Shown here piece by piece: positions 28,253-37,810 of a DNA stretch of 64,000 nt. The notes below the pieces were generated by a model, which was not told the DNA's origin, ran no database searches, and worked only from the letters and a program-made list of their open reading frames with translations. The DNA lies in NCBI RefSeq assembly GCF_000613885.1, contig NZ_BAJV01000002.1:186001-250000 (forward strand), in the 5' to 3' direction. A program made the position numbers and the translations under genes. Source of the DNA: Asaia prunellae JCM 25354 (GTDB lineage: Bacteria; Pseudomonadota; Alphaproteobacteria; Acetobacterales; Acetobacteraceae). Position 1 is the first letter of the stretch; each line of letters starts with the position of its first letter.

Positions 28253-29665
28253 ATGAGTGGACTTGACCCCCAGGACTGGACATCGATGCGCGCTCTGGCG
28301 CACCGCATGATGGATGATGTGTTTGATCGGGCTGAGCAGGTCGGCAGCGGGCCGGTATGGCAGCCCATGCCTCAGACAATACGTGACGCCTTCAAGCGTG
28401 AATTGCCCCGGCAGGGACGGGCGGCGGAAATTCTCTACGGAGAATTTCTTGAGCAGATCCGCCCCTATTCGAATGGCAACATACATCCCGGTTTTATGGG
28501 ATGGGTGCAGGGGGCGGGGACACCTGTTGGCATTCTGGCCGAGCTTCTGGCTGCAAGTCTGAACGATAATTGTGGAGGGCGTGATCATGCGGCGATCGAG
28601 GTCGAGCGTCAGGTTATCCGTTGGGCCGCCGAGATGGTCGGGATGCCCGAAGAGGCTTCTGGCTGTCTTGTAACGGGGTCATCCCTCGCCAATTTCATCA
28701 GCATCGTCACGGCCAGCCGTGCAGTTGATCCCTCTTTGCGCCAGCAGGGCGTGTCGGGGCGTAAACTTGTTGGTTACGCAGCAGAGACGGCCCATGGCTG
28801 TGTCAGCCGGGCTTTTGATCTGGCCGGACTGGGAAGCGATGCGCTGCGTCTGATCGCGGTTGATGAGCTGTATCGTATGGACGAAACGGTACTTGCCGAG
28901 CGTATCAGAGAGGATCGGAAGGCGGGGTATCATCCTTTCATCATCATTGGTACGGCAGGCAGTGTCGATTGTGGGGCCGTTGATCCGCTTGAAGCCCTGG
29001 CCGATATCGCGCAGAGAGAAAATTGCTGGTTCCACGTCGACGGCGCCTTCGGCGCCTTTGCAAGGCTTTCTCCTGAACACGCCATTATGCTCGATGGTAT
29101 CGACAGGGCTGACAGCCTGGCGCTTGATTTTCATAAATGGGGGCAGGTGCCCTATGATGCAGGCTGCGTTCTGGTACGTGACCGCGCTGCCCATGCCCAG
29201 GCTTTCTCGCAATCTCTCAGTTATCTGACACGAGCCGATCGCGGTCTGGCCGGGAATGCACCATGGCCTTGCGATTTCGGACCAGACCTGTCGCGTGGCT
29301 TTCGGGCGCTTAAAGTCTGGATGACTCTTGCTCATTACGGGACAGACCGTCTGGGCGAGATGGTTGCCACGTGCTGCGACGTTGCGCGTTATCTTGCCGA
29401 GCGCGTGGAAAATGATGCCCGGTACCTGCTTATGGCACCGGTCGCACTCAATATCGTCTGTTTCACTCTGGTGGATCTTGATGATGATGCGGTTGATGAG
29501 CTGGTGAAGGACTTGCACGAGAGCGGTATTGCGGCCCCCTCAACAACCCGTATCGAGGGGCGGCTTGTCATTCGTGCAGCTATTGTCAATCATCGCACAA
29601 CGCGGCGTACGATCGATGCCATGCTCGACCAGATCGCTCTTCTGGCAGAAAAACACGGCAGTTAG
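28253..29665 (+). CDS. Group II PLP-dependent amino acid decarboxylase
   Basis: A 470-residue aromatic-L-amino-acid/tyrosine decarboxylase-like enzyme. Visible are NGNIHPGFMGWVQGAGTP (substrate side), SGCLVTGSSLANF, the cofactor aspartate region WFHVDGAFGAFARL and the Schiff-base lysine in LDFHKWGQVPYDAGC. The C-terminal small domain is present (RIEGRLVIRAAIVNHRTT). Substrate candidates are aromatic amino acids or glutamate; the sequence alone does not decide. ATG 28253 is the first start consistent with the family. It is convergent with cobT. Confidence 0.83.
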   Translation: MSGLDPQDWTSMRALAHRMMDDVFDRAEQVGSGPVWQPMPQTIRDAFKRELPRQGRAAEILYGEFLEQIRPYSNGNIHPGFMGWVQGAGTPVGILAELLAASLNDNCGGRDHAAIEVERQVIRWAAEMVGMPEEASGCLVTGSSLANFISIVTASRAVDPSLRQQGVSGRKLVGYAAETAHGCVSRAFDLAGLGSDALRLIAVDELYRMDETVLAERIREDRKAGYHPFIIIGTAGSVDCGAVDPLEALADIAQRENCWFHVDGAFGAFARLSPEHAIMLDGIDRADSLALDFHKWGQVPYDAGCVLVRDRAAHAQAFSQSLSYLTRADRGLAGNAPWPCDFGPDLSRGFRALKVWMTLAHYGTDRLGEMVATCCDVARYLAERVENDARYLLMAPVALNIVCFTLVDLDDDAVDELVKDLHESGIAAPSTTRIEGRLVIRAAIVNHRTTRRTIDAMLDQIALLAEKHGS

Positions 29666-29675
29666 CGGTCTGCAA

Positions 29676-29717
29676 GCCCCGGTAACCACAGGCTGGAAGG
29701 CTGTTGGTTACCGGGGC
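29676..29717. terminator. Long hairpin between convergent decarboxylase and cobT
   Basis: GCCCCGGTAACCA and TGGTTACCGGGGC form a perfect 13-base stem around a 16-base loop in the 65-base gap between two convergent stops. There is no clear U-run, but the position fits a bidirectional terminator. Confidence 0.7.
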
Positions 29718-29730
29718 AGGGCAGATCATT

Positions 29731-31593
29731 TTATCGGGCGACGAAGAGATCCGAGAGCTGCTGGATCATTGTACCGCCGAGCTCTTCGGCATTGGTGAGC
29801 GTGACGGAATTGCGATAGTAGCGTGTGACGTCATGCCCGATTCCAATCGCCAGAAGCTCGGTTTCGGGAGAGGCTTCGACCCGCGCGATCACAGAGCGCA
29901 GATGATCCTCAAGGTAAGAACTGGGGTTCGTCGAGAACGTGCTGTCATCAACCGGAGCTCCGTCCGAGATTACCATCAGGATGCGACGATGCTCCGGTCT
30001 GCGGCGCAGGCGTTTCCATGCCCAGAGCAGGGCTTCGCCATCAATGTTTTCCTTGAGCAATCCTTCGCGAAGCATCAGTCCCAGATTGTTTCTGGCTCGA
30101 CGAAGCGGAGTATCTGCATCCTTGTAGATGATATGGCGCAGATCGTTCAGGCGCCCCGGATCGGCAGGGCGTCCGGCAGCAACCCAGCGTTCACGGCTCT
30201 GTCCGCCTTTCCAGGCGCGTGTGGTAAAGCCGAGAACCTCTGTTTTCACGCCACAGCGTTCCAGCGTACGCGCGAGGATGTCACCGCACATGGCTGCAAC
30301 AGAAATCGGGCGTCCGCGCATGGAACCGGAATTATCAATCAGCAACGTGACGACGGTATCGCGGAATTCGGCCTGTCGTTCTGTCTTGTAGGAGAGGGAG
30401 AGCGTCGGATTGGCCACCACACGGGCCAGACGCGCCGCGTCCAGAATACCTTCTTCCTGATCGAATGCCCAAGAGCGCTGCTGCTGGGCCATAAGCTTGC
30501 GCTGGAGACGATGCGCAAGCCGGGATACCACACCTTGAAGGCTGCTCAGTTGCTGGTCGAGTTGCTGACGCAACCGGGCCAGCTCGTCAGGATCGCAAAG
30601 CTCTGCAGCATCGGCCTCTTCGTCGAAAGCCGTTGTAAAAATCTTGTAGGCCGGGGCGGTGCTGGCTGTTTCGCCTTCCTTGCTTGCGTCATCGTCAAGT
30701 GTACCGGCCGGTTGTTCGGCGCCCTCATCCTGAAGATCGGAATCGCTTGAATCCCGGCTGTCAGGCTGTTCAGTCGGTTCGGGCTGAAAGCCATGTGTGT
30801 CGCTGTCATCCTGATTCTGGGGTGAGGGCTCCTCTTCAGGTTGATCGGATTCCGTCTGGCTGTCGTCGTCCTGATCAGGATCGTCAGTCTCGCTCTGTTC
30901 ATTCTGCTCCGGCTCATCGGTCAGATCAAAGGCCTTGAACAATCCCGAACAGGCCTCGGCGAAACGCGTCTGGTCCATTTGCGACGAGGCAAGTCTGCCC
31001 AGGGCACGTCGGGCATCAGGTGAGAGCGTGTCGCGCCAGGCTTTCAGTCCGGCTCCCGCCTGGGAAGGCGCTGCCTCGCCCGACAGGGCCTCGCGTACGA
31101 GTAAAGGCAGAGCAACCGAGGCAGGCATGGTGTCGCGTGTCGTCATGCGACCGTAGCCGCCATCAAGACAATCCTGCACAAGCTTGTGATGCAGATTGGC
31201 CTGCACCCCCGCCATATGCCGGGCACCGAACACCTCGCAGCGCACCTGTTCCAGCGTGTCATAGAGTGGGCGCGTCTCAGGGGTTTCCGCGTTCAGGGGC
31301 AGGGGGGACAGATTTGAGTCGTGGTGTCGCAGCCTGAGCGCAGCGGCATCTGCAGCGCCACGCACACGCTGCATTTCCTGAGGGGTGAGTGCACGCGAAA
31401 CATAAGGGAGCTGCACACCCTTGCTTTGACTGGCTGCTGACGACGCGGCAAAGCTGATCTCGGTTTCTGGCTCACCTGACATGGCGCGCAAAGCCGCAGT
31501 CGTTGCACGGCGAAAGGCATCTGTGCGTTCACTGCCGGGCAAGGCAAGATCTGTCGTGTTCCTGTCTGGCGTCTTTGGCCTGGGGGAAGCCAT
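29731..31593 (-). CDS. cobT: Cobaltochelatase subunit CobT
   Basis: CobT is the vWA-domain partner of CobS in the aerobic cobalt chelatase (CobNST), which inserts cobalt into hydrogenobyrinate diamide for vitamin B12. The 620 residues comprise a helical N-terminus, a strongly acidic central linker (about 230-310, repeated Asp/Glu/Gln/Ser) and a C-terminal vWA domain with the MIDAS motif DNSGSM and [10 protein letters not shown]. It lies downstream of cobS with 13 bases between. CobN is not in the window. Confidence 0.93.
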   Translation of the reverse strand: MASPRPKTPDRNTTDLALPGSERTDAFRRATTAALRAMSGEPETEISFAASSAASQSKGVQLPYVSRALTPQEMQRVRGAADAAALRLRHHDSNLSPLPLNAETPETRPLYDTLEQVRCEVFGARHMAGVQANLHHKLVQDCLDGGYGRMTTRDTMPASVALPLLVREALSGEAAPSQAGAGLKAWRDTLSPDARRALGRLASSQMDQTRFAEACSGLFKAFDLTDEPEQNEQSETDDPDQDDDSQTESDQPEEEPSPQNQDDSDTHGFQPEPTEQPDSRDSSDSDLQDEGAEQPAGTLDDDASKEGETASTAPAYKIFTTAFDEEADAAELCDPDELARLRQQLDQQLSSLQGVVSRLAHRLQRKLMAQQQRSWAFDQEEGILDAARLARVVANPTLSLSYKTERQAEFRDTVVTLLIDNSGSMRGRPISVAAMCGDILARTLERCGVKTEVLGFTTRAWKGGQSRERWVAAGRPADPGRLNDLRHIIYKDADTPLRRARNNLGLMLREGLLKENIDGEALLWAWKRLRRRPEHRRILMVISDGAPVDDSTFSTNPSSYLEDHLRSVIARVEASPETELLAIGIGHDVTRYYRNSVTLTNAEELGGTMIQQLSDLFVAR

Positions 31594-31606
31594 GGGCCTG
31601 CCCCTT

Positions 31607-32622
31607 TCAGCTGTTCAGAGGCGAATGGTTGAAGCAGCGCTGGTAGTACTCGGCTACAATTCCGCGCTCGGCCTCATCGCATTTATTGAGGAAGGTGAGA
31701 CGAAATGCGAAAGCGAGATCACCAAAGATACGCTCGTTTTCGGCCCATGTAATGACCGCACGTGGTGACATGACAGTCGAAATGTCACCGGCCATAAAGC
31801 CTGAGCGGGTCAGGTTGGCAAGTGCCACCATGCTTTCCAGACGCTTGGTGATGGCAGGTTCCTCGCTCAGACCCAGCTTGGCGCGGACAATCCCGACTTC
31901 CTGGTCAAGGGGCAGATAGTTGAGAGAAGCAACAATGTTCCAGCGATCCATCTGTCCCTGATTGATCTGCTGCGTACCGTGATAGAGTCCGGTTGTGTCA
32001 CCAAGTCCGACCGTATTGGCGGTTGCGAAGAGGCGGAAACCGGAATGTGGACGGATAACGCGGTTCTGGTCGAGCAGGGTCAGATGCCCCTCGGCTTCAA
32101 GAACGCGCTGGATGACGAACATCACATCAGGGCGGCCTGCATCATACTCGTCGAAGATCAGCGCCACGGGGTGTTGCAGACACCATGCAAAAGCCCTTCG
32201 CGAAATTCGGTAATCTGCTTGCCGTCACGCAGGACGATAGCGTCCTTGCCGATCAGGTCGATACGCGAAATATGGCTGTCGAGATTGATGCGGACAGTTG
32301 GCCAGTTAAGGCGGGCTGCAATCTGCTCGATATGCGACGATTTGCCGGTGCCATGAAAGCCCTGCACCATGACGCGCCTGTTATTGGCAAAACCGGCCAG
32401 AATCGCGCGCGTAGTGTCACAGTCGAACTGGTAGCTGTGGTCGATATCAGGCACATGTTCGGTGCGTATGGAAAAGGCGGGAACCTCCATGTTGCAATCG
32501 ATGCCAAAAACCTCACGGGCAGATACGATCCGATCAGGCGCGCCAAGTACATGGGTCGGCACCGCGTTCTGTTCGGCGGTAACAACCGTTTCCGGTGCGT
32601 CGATAGAGGCGAGATCGCTCAT
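31607..32622 (-). CDS. cobS: Cobaltochelatase subunit CobS, frame broken once
   Basis: CobS is the AAA+ ATPase that drives cobalt insertion. It has Walker [14 protein letters not shown], Walker [13 protein letters not shown] and [14 protein letters not shown] (sensor 1). The C-terminal helices end in [13 protein letters not shown]. Two frames meet near 32187; adding one C (TTGcCATGG) gives the expected LLPW then [10 protein letters not shown]. Total about 339 residues, near the usual length. It is preceded by the J-domain gene, as in other alphaproteobacteria. Confidence 0.92.
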
Positions 32623-32733
32623 GGGTTCAATCCGTCTTTCATACAGTCTGGCGACATTCTGTCTTGTCTGGTTGCCGCCAAGATATGGTCATGTTTCCCC
32701 TGATGGCCAGAGGGAAACGCGCAATAAACCGGC

Positions 32734-33321
32734 CTAGAGACTGATCAAATGGGCGCGAATCGCGCTATAGGCCACGCTTACGGTCTTGAAGCGGTCTTCC
32801 GCTGCCGGATCCCCGGCATTGGCATCAGGATGATGTTTTCGGGCAAGTTCCTTGTAGCGTGTCTTGAGTGTGTCAACCGTCAGAGGCCAGTCAAGCGCAA
32901 GTGCCCGCAGATGATCCCTGAGCCCCGGTGGTGCGGCTTCCTGTGCCTGCTGGTGGCGTCGTTTTGCCGATTGGGCACGTTTGGCGCGAGTAGATGAAAG
33001 GATATCAAGAGGATCCAGAACCTCTTCCTCATCGAAACTCTGACCACCACGTGTTCCCAGTTTCCATGAGGGTCGTTGCCAGGAGATATCGGCGCGCAGC
33101 TGGGCTTCGATCTGCCCTGGTGTCATACCCTTGTAGAAATCCCAGCGCGCATTGTACTGGCGGACGTGATCAAGGCAGAACCAGAAATACTGCCGTAATT
33201 GTGTTCGATCCTTGGGTGCACGATATCCTGCATGCTCGGTGCAGTTTGGCATGTCGCAGTAACGCTCCGGCGCGTCAGGATCGGGGTCGAATGCCCTGTG
33301 TCTTGTGGATTTGCGCTGCAT
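32734..33321 (-). CDS. J-domain protein with N-terminal Cys/His cluster
   Basis: A 195-residue DnaJ-class co-chaperone. A C-terminal J domain (about 135-195) carries the essential HPD in ELARKHHPDANAG. The N-terminal half has YCDMPNCTEHAGYRAP and YFWFCLDHVRQYN, a conserved Cys/His cluster that could bind zinc. It is found beside cobS in many alphaproteobacteria and faces bolA. The start is ATG 33321 (MQRKSTRHRAF); the longer upstream frame runs into bolA. Inferred role: helper of DnaK, perhaps for the chelatase ATPase. Confidence 0.85.
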   Translation of the reverse strand: MQRKSTRHRAFDPDPDAPERYCDMPNCTEHAGYRAPKDRTQLRQYFWFCLDHVRQYNARWDFYKGMTPGQIEAQLRADISWQRPSWKLGTRGGQSFDEEEVLDPLDILSSTRAKRAQSAKRRHQQAQEAAPPGLRDHLRALALDWPLTVDTLKTRYKELARKHHPDANAGDPAAEDRFKTVSVAYSAIRAHLISL

Positions 33322-33372
33322 GATCGGGTTTATGTGCGTTGTAAGAGTGATTGATGCAAGAAGGGAGTGCTC

Positions 33373-33660
33373 ATGAGTGACCTCAAGGAACGCGCTGCGC
33401 GTATGAAGACCGAGCTCCAGGCGAAGTTGCAGCCCGTCGAGCTGGTCATACGTGATGACAGCAAACGCCATGCGCATCATGCCGGACGCAACGGTATTGA
33501 GGGAGATGAGACCCATTTCACCATCTCCATCGTAAGTGATCGTTTTGGTGGCATGAACCGTGTCGCGCGGCACAGGCTTGTGAACGAGCTTCTCAAGCCC
33601 GAATTCGCCTCCGGGCTTCACGCCCTCTCACTCTCTCTTTCAGCCCCCGGTGAAGAATGA
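33373..33660 (+). CDS. bolA: BolA family protein
   Basis: A 95-residue BolA/IbaG-like protein that works with monothiol glutaredoxins in Fe-S cluster handling. It shows KLQPVELVIRDDSKRHAHHAG and the motif FGGMNRVARHRLVNELL. The start ATG 33373 follows AAGGGAG. The stop overlaps the next ATG as ATGA. Confidence 0.9.
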   Translation: MSDLKERAARMKTELQAKLQPVELVIRDDSKRHAHHAGRNGIEGDETHFTISIVSDRFGGMNRVARHRLVNELLKPEFASGLHALSLSLSAPGEE

Positions 33661-34246
33661 GAGCGATGCTGCGCCGGCTTCCGGCACTGACGCTTCTGGG
33701 TGCATTGGCCGGGTGCGCGGTCAATGGCATGGATGGGCTCTCTCCTGCGCAGCAGCGTGATGCTCATCGCGTCGAGACAGTGCTCAACAGGCCTGTTACG
33801 TTCACAGGTCATTTCGTTCAGGTAGGGCCGGGCCAGAATCGCGGGGCAGGGCAGTTTGACTATCGTCCGGTGCGCTGGCCCTTGATTATGTCTCCCCCCA
33901 TGTCATGACCCTTAGGGCCTCGGGCAAGCACCTTGTGCTCAACGATTCCCAGACAGGAGCCGTGACAAGGATGAGTCTGGCGCGCAACCCGCTGGGTCTG
34001 CTTCTTCATGTACCAGTGCGCTTTACGGGTGCGATTCGGGTGACCGATATCCATATGGCGCCGGGCGCAGCACAGATATCGCTCGCAGAAGCAGACAATC
34101 CGTCCCAGGGCCTCCTGACCCTGCAATTCATCGACAGAAACGGAACACTTCAGCTTTCAACGGTGGATGGTGTGGACGCGCGTGGCAACAGGATAGTGCT
34201 GTCCCTTTCCGATGTTACGGAAACCGGATCCGTGCCAAAAAACTGA
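33657..34246 (+). CDS. LolA-like outer-membrane lipoprotein carrier/insertion protein, frame broken once
   Basis: The first frame begins with a lipoprotein signal (MRAMLRRLPALTLLGALAGCAV; lipobox LAGC). The second frame continues with YVSPHVMTLRASGKHLVLNDSQTGAV and SLARNPLGLLL, the LolA-like convex-sheet pattern (LxYxxP then ASG.xLxLxD). One base lost near 33871 explains the split. About 197 residues in total. The predicted mature protein is lipid-anchored, unlike soluble LolA. It is coupled to bolA by ATGA. Its 3' end overlaps the convergent lipB frame by 97 bases, unusually long. Confidence 0.72.
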
Positions 34247-34914
34247 CCCCAGTGGGACAGCAGGGCGTTATCCAGATCTTCCATCGTAAGAGTCGGATCA
34301 AAGCGTCTGAGGCTTGTCACACCATACTCCCTGATACCGCAGGGAATGATGCCATCGAAATCGCCCAGGCGCGGATCGAGATTGATCGAGATGCCGTGCC
34401 ATGACACCCAGCGACTCACTCTTATGCCAATGGCAGCGATTTTCGTCTCACAACCGGATATCGGATCATCAACCCATACGCCGATCCGGTTGCATTCCGT
34501 GCGACCTGTGACCCCCAGGCTGGAAAGGCTGGCAATGACCCAGCTTTCCAGGCTCTGGACAAAAGCCCGCAGATCACGCGCCGGCGTGGGACCATGCGGA
34601 CGCTGGAGGTCAAGCATTACATAAACGATTCTCTGACCGGGTCCGTGATAGGTCCATTGCCCCCCGCGCCCCGCCTCGAAAGTGGGCAGATCATCCGGGT
34701 TGATAAGGTCTGCCGGCTTGGCCGAGGTCCCGGCTGTGTAGAGCCTTGGATGTTCCAGAAACCACAGGCGTTCCTCGGCTTCACCTGACCGTATGGCTGC
34801 GGCGCGATTCTGCATTTCACGCAGCGCAACCTCATAGGAAATCAGTTCTTTTTCCCTTTTCCAGAATATTTTGTCGAAAATCGCCGTTTCGGCGATTGCC
34901 TGCTCATGAGTCAT
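34150..34914 (-). CDS. lipB: Octanoyltransferase
   Basis: LipB transfers octanoate from acyl carrier protein to lipoyl-domain lysines, the first step of lipoate attachment. Motifs are GRGGQWTYHGPGQRIVYVMLDL, the catalytic lysine in ETKIAAIGIRVSRW and the acyl-cysteine in IIPCGIREYGVTSL. The fold ends near WGQFFG; the remaining 30 residues read into the antisense LolA-like gene and look non-native. A missed stop from a frameshift is possible. Confidence 0.9.
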   Translation of the reverse strand: MTHEQAIAETAIFDKIFWKREKELISYEVALREMQNRAAAIRSGEAEERLWFLEHPRLYTAGTSAKPADLINPDDLPTFEAGRGGQWTYHGPGQRIVYVMLDLQRPHGPTPARDLRAFVQSLESWVIASLSSLGVTGRTECNRIGVWVDDPISGCETKIAAIGIRVSRWVSWHGISINLDPRLGDFDGIIPCGIREYGVTSLRRFDPTLTMEDLDNALLSHWGQFFGTDPVSVTSERDSTILLPRASTPSTVES

Positions 34915-34924
34915 CGGCTATAGC
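34896..34924 (+). promoter_or_regulatory. Promoter of tRNA-Leu
   Basis: TTGCCT and TATAGC are separated by exactly 17 bases, 48 bases before the tRNA. The spacing matches the candidate promoters of the other tRNA genes here. Confidence 0.6.
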
Positions 34925-34971
34925 CCCCTTCACACGAGCGGTATCGCCCAGAGCGGCCCGCTTGTCACGAT

Positions 34972-35057
34972 GCGGTCGTGGCGGAATGGTAGACGCGCAA
35001 GCTTGAGGTGCTTGTGGGGGCAACCCCGTGGAAGTTCGAGTCTTCTCGACCGCACCA
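34972..35057 (+). tRNA. tRNA-Leu (GAG)
   Basis: The acceptor GCGGTCG/CGACCGC, the anticodon arm CAAGC-TTGAGGT-GCTTG with anticodon GAG, a long class II variable arm (GGGGGCAACCCC) and an encoded CCA end are all visible. It reads CUC (and CUU) leucine codons. Confidence 0.95.
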
Positions 35058-35062
35058 TAGGA

Positions 35063-35095
35063 ACTGGAAGCACCCCCTTCGGGGGGTGCCAGTTC
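35063..35095. terminator. Hairpin after tRNA-Leu
   Basis: GCACCCCC-TTCG-GGGGGTGC is flanked by AACTGG/CCAGTT arms, giving about 14 base pairs closed by a UUCG tetraloop. It starts a few bases after the tRNA end. No U-run follows, so it may be a 3'-end processing barrier as much as a terminator. Confidence 0.65.
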
Positions 35096-35331
35096 AAAGA
35101 AATCCCAAAACTGATCTCCAGAAAATGAACTTTCAGCAAGCTGGCGACTTTCTTGTGTCTTGCTGATTGTGACATTTCGCATCCATGCCATCACTTTGCC
35201 TGAGTTTTGTTTCTATATACTGGATGTGAAACACTATCCGTGTAATCTGCGACGTCGTATTCGGGTATAATTCTGACTAAAATACCCCGATCGATGCCGC
35301 AATAGTTTGTAAAATCTAGAGGTCGGATAAC

Positions 35332-36207
35332 GTGATTAAGCCGCTCAAAAAAGCTGTTCTCCCCGTTGCTGGTATGGGAACACGTTTTCTTCCTGCCACC
35401 AAGGCTATGCCAAAAGAGATGCTGCCGGTCGTCGACCGCCCTCTGATCCAGTATGCAATTGATGAAGCCAGAAAAGCAGGAATTGAGCAGTTCTGCCTTA
35501 TAACGGGGCGTGGCAAGGACAGCCTTATCGATTACTTTGATGTGGCTTTTGAACTTGAGACCACCCTGCGGGAACGCGGCAAGAACGCCCTGCTGGAAAC
35601 GCTCCAGCCAAGCTCTATTGAGGCAGGCTCACTTGCTGCTGTGCGTCAGCAGGAGCCTCTTGGATTGGGACATGCCATCTGGTGCGCGCGCTCGTTTATC
35701 GGTGATGATCCGTTTGCCATTCTGTTGCCTGACGATATCGTACAGGGCGAGAAGGGCTGTATTGCCCAGCTGGTCGACGTGTACAATCAGACAGGCGGCA
35801 ACGTCGTTGCTGTTTCCGAGGTCCCCAAAGAACATACCAATCGTTATGGTATTCTGGATGTGGGCACCGACGACGGCAAGCTGGTCGAGGTAAAGGGGCT
35901 GGTCGAGAAGCCGAAGCCTGAGGACGCGCCGTCCAATCTTTCCATTATCGGTCGCTACGTCCTGCTTCCCGATGTCATGACCCATCTTTCAAAGCTGGAA
36001 CGTGGTGCCGGTGGTGAGGTTCAGCTGACTGACGCAATGGCCAAGATGATCGGCCACACGCCTTTCCATGGTCTGCGCTATGATGGCATCCGTTATGATT
36101 GCGGCGACAAGGCAGGTTACCTCGAAGCACAGATCGCCTTCGCTCTGGAACGTCCTGATCTCCGCGAGGCCATGCGTGGTTTCATCAAGAAATATGCCAA
36201 TGCCTGA
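35332..36207 (+). CDS. galU: UTP-glucose-1-phosphate uridylyltransferase
   Basis: GalU makes UDP-glucose for cellulose, exopolysaccharide and LPS. The 291-residue product has the nucleotide loop AVLPVAGMGTRFLPATKAMPKEMLPVVD, the LLPDDIV metal site and GNVVAVSEVP. It starts with GTG at 35332 after GAGG. The stop overlaps the downstream phosphohexomutase start as TGATG. Confidence 0.94.
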   Translation: MIKPLKKAVLPVAGMGTRFLPATKAMPKEMLPVVDRPLIQYAIDEARKAGIEQFCLITGRGKDSLIDYFDVAFELETTLRERGKNALLETLQPSSIEAGSLAAVRQQEPLGLGHAIWCARSFIGDDPFAILLPDDIVQGEKGCIAQLVDVYNQTGGNVVAVSEVPKEHTNRYGILDVGTDDGKLVEVKGLVEKPKPEDAPSNLSIIGRYVLLPDVMTHLSKLERGAGGEVQLTDAMAKMIGHTPFHGLRYDGIRYDCGDKAGYLEAQIAFALERPDLREAMRGFIKKYANA

Positions 36208-37634
36208 TGGATATGCTTCACAGGCATGAGTTTCATCCTTCGATCCTGCGGGAATATGATATCCGTGGGATTGTTGGTAAGACATTGTTCGAAAACGACG
36301 CCCATAGTCTGGGCGTCGTTTTTGCATGTGTACTGCGAGACTGCGGTCAGCAGGATGTGATTGTCGGTCATGACGGACGCGACAGTTCTCCGGTGCTGGA
36401 ACAGGCGCTGGTTGAAGGTCTTGTCTCGGGCGGCATGGCTGTTACCCGTCTCGGATGCTGTGCAACTCCTGAGCTCTATTTCGCCTCTGCGAGGGAGCAG
36501 GCCGCAGGCGCCATCATGGTAACGGGAAGCCATAATCCCATCGGTTATAACGGCTTCAAGATTCTGCGCGGGAACCAGCCTTTTTTCGGAGAGACGCTTG
36601 AATCTCTGGCTCATCTGTTAAAGCAGGGTGTTGCACAATCCCTTACTCGGGGTCGGGTCGACAGATATCAGGGCGACAAGCATTACGAAAATGCCCTGTC
36701 GGAAGGATTGATCAACCGCACGAGAAAACTGCGTGTTGTGTGGGATAATAGTCATTCCTCGGCTGCTCGCGCTCTTGCGGCGCTGATTGCGCTTCTGCCC
36801 GGGGAGCATCTTGTTCTGAACGGAACAGTAGACGGGCTGTTTCCGGCTCATCACCCTGATCCAACTCTTCCCGAAAACATGGTCCAGCTTCAACAGGCAG
36901 TCATCGCCTCTGGTGCCGATCTTGGGGTGGCGTTTGATGGAGATGCAGACCGCCTGGGTGTGGTGGACGAGACCGGCATGCTTGTTCCGGCGGATCGACT
37001 GTGTCTTCTTTTCGCTCAGGCGATCCTTCACAAGAAACGTGCGGCAGTGATTCTGGGCGATGTGAAAATGTCCCAGACGTTTTTTGACGGCGTGAGTGAT
37101 GCTGGTGGCAGGGCAGTGATGTGTCCGAGTGGCCATTCGCAGGTCAAGTCGGCGATGCGTGAGACGGGAGCGATGTTTGCGGGAGAAATGTCAGGACATT
37201 TCTTCTTTGCCGATCGCTGGCCGGGATTTGATGACGGTCTCTATGCCGCCATTCGTATGATTGACTTGCTGGCAGGAGAAACGCGTACGCTTTCTACTCT
37301 CTGCGCTTGTCTGCCCCGACTGGTCTCGACACCGGAGCTCAGGTTTGATTGTCCTGATAATATCAAATTTGGCGTGATCGAAGAGATCATAGCCCATTGT
37401 CAGGCGGAGGGCTCGGATATGACCCTGATCGATGGTTTGCGCGTGCGGGAGGCAGAGGGATGGTGGCTGCTGAGGGCTTCCAATACGCAACCGGCACTGG
37501 TGGCGCGTGTGGAAGGAAAAGACCATCGGGCGTGTAGTATCATGATCACGCGTCTGGCCGGATTGCTCGAATGTCGGGGTGTGTTTCTGCCCAGGATCGA
37601 AGGTTTTTCCAGTGCCGTGCGACCGGTCGATTGA
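36207..37634 (+). CDS. Phosphomannomutase/phosphoglucomutase
   Basis: An alpha-D-phosphohexomutase that interconverts the 1- and 6-phosphates of mannose or glucose for nucleotide sugars. Four domains are visible: FHPSILREYDIRGIVG at the N-terminus, the phosphoserine loop MVTGSHNPIGYNG, the metal loop VAFDGDADRLGVVDE, sugar-binding GEMSGHFFF and the phosphate-binding RASNTQPALVARVEG. This pattern is of the AlgC/ManB type. With galU directly upstream it likely supplies glucose 1-phosphate for UDP-glucose. An ATG at 36213 is also possible. Confidence 0.9.
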   Translation: MDMLHRHEFHPSILREYDIRGIVGKTLFENDAHSLGVVFACVLRDCGQQDVIVGHDGRDSSPVLEQALVEGLVSGGMAVTRLGCCATPELYFASAREQAAGAIMVTGSHNPIGYNGFKILRGNQPFFGETLESLAHLLKQGVAQSLTRGRVDRYQGDKHYENALSEGLINRTRKLRVVWDNSHSSAARALAALIALLPGEHLVLNGTVDGLFPAHHPDPTLPENMVQLQQAVIASGADLGVAFDGDADRLGVVDETGMLVPADRLCLLFAQAILHKKRAAVILGDVKMSQTFFDGVSDAGGRAVMCPSGHSQVKSAMRETGAMFAGEMSGHFFFADRWPGFDDGLYAAIRMIDLLAGETRTLSTLCACLPRLVSTPELRFDCPDNIKFGVIEEIIAHCQAEGSDMTLIDGLRVREAEGWWLLRASNTQPALVARVEGKDHRACSIMITRLAGLLECRGVFLPRIEGFSSAVRPVD

Positions 37635-37810
37635 TGAGGTCGATCATCAGCTTTTATGAACCCGGTCAATTCGTGACCCATCCCGATTGTCCTGACTGGG
37701 GTATCGGACAGGTCCAGAGTGTTGTCGGCCATCGTGTGACGATCAATTTCGAGAATCAGGGGAAGGTTCTCGTCAATACAGAGCTTGTCGACCTGGTCGT
37801 GATGGAATGA
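37634..37810 (+). CDS. DUF3553 small protein
   Basis: A 58-residue protein, MRSIISFYEPGQFVTHPDCPDWGIGQVQSVVG and onward, with the DUF3553 layout (G-x-x-V-x-H-P-x-x-x-x-W-G-x-G-x-V). The fold is probably a small beta-barrel like CarD/Tudor domains. Function unknown. It overlaps both neighbours (TGATG upstream, ATGA downstream), so it is translated as part of the galU-comF run. Confidence 0.8.
   Translation: MRSIISFYEPGQFVTHPDCPDWGIGQVQSVVGHRVTINFENQGKVLVNTELVDLVVME

Noticed and set aside
27950-28260. Riboswitch upstream of the PLP decarboxylase
   Set aside because: There is no conserved aptamer sequence; the region is the start of the secreted protein gene on the other strand.
29704-30750. 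348-codon + strand frame opposite cobT
   Set aside because: It is antisense to the vWA domain of cobT, with low-complexity composition mirrored from the acidic linker.
32622-32733. Cobalamin riboswitch before cobS
   Set aside because: The gap is only 111 bases and lacks the B12-box sequence; no long structured leader exists.
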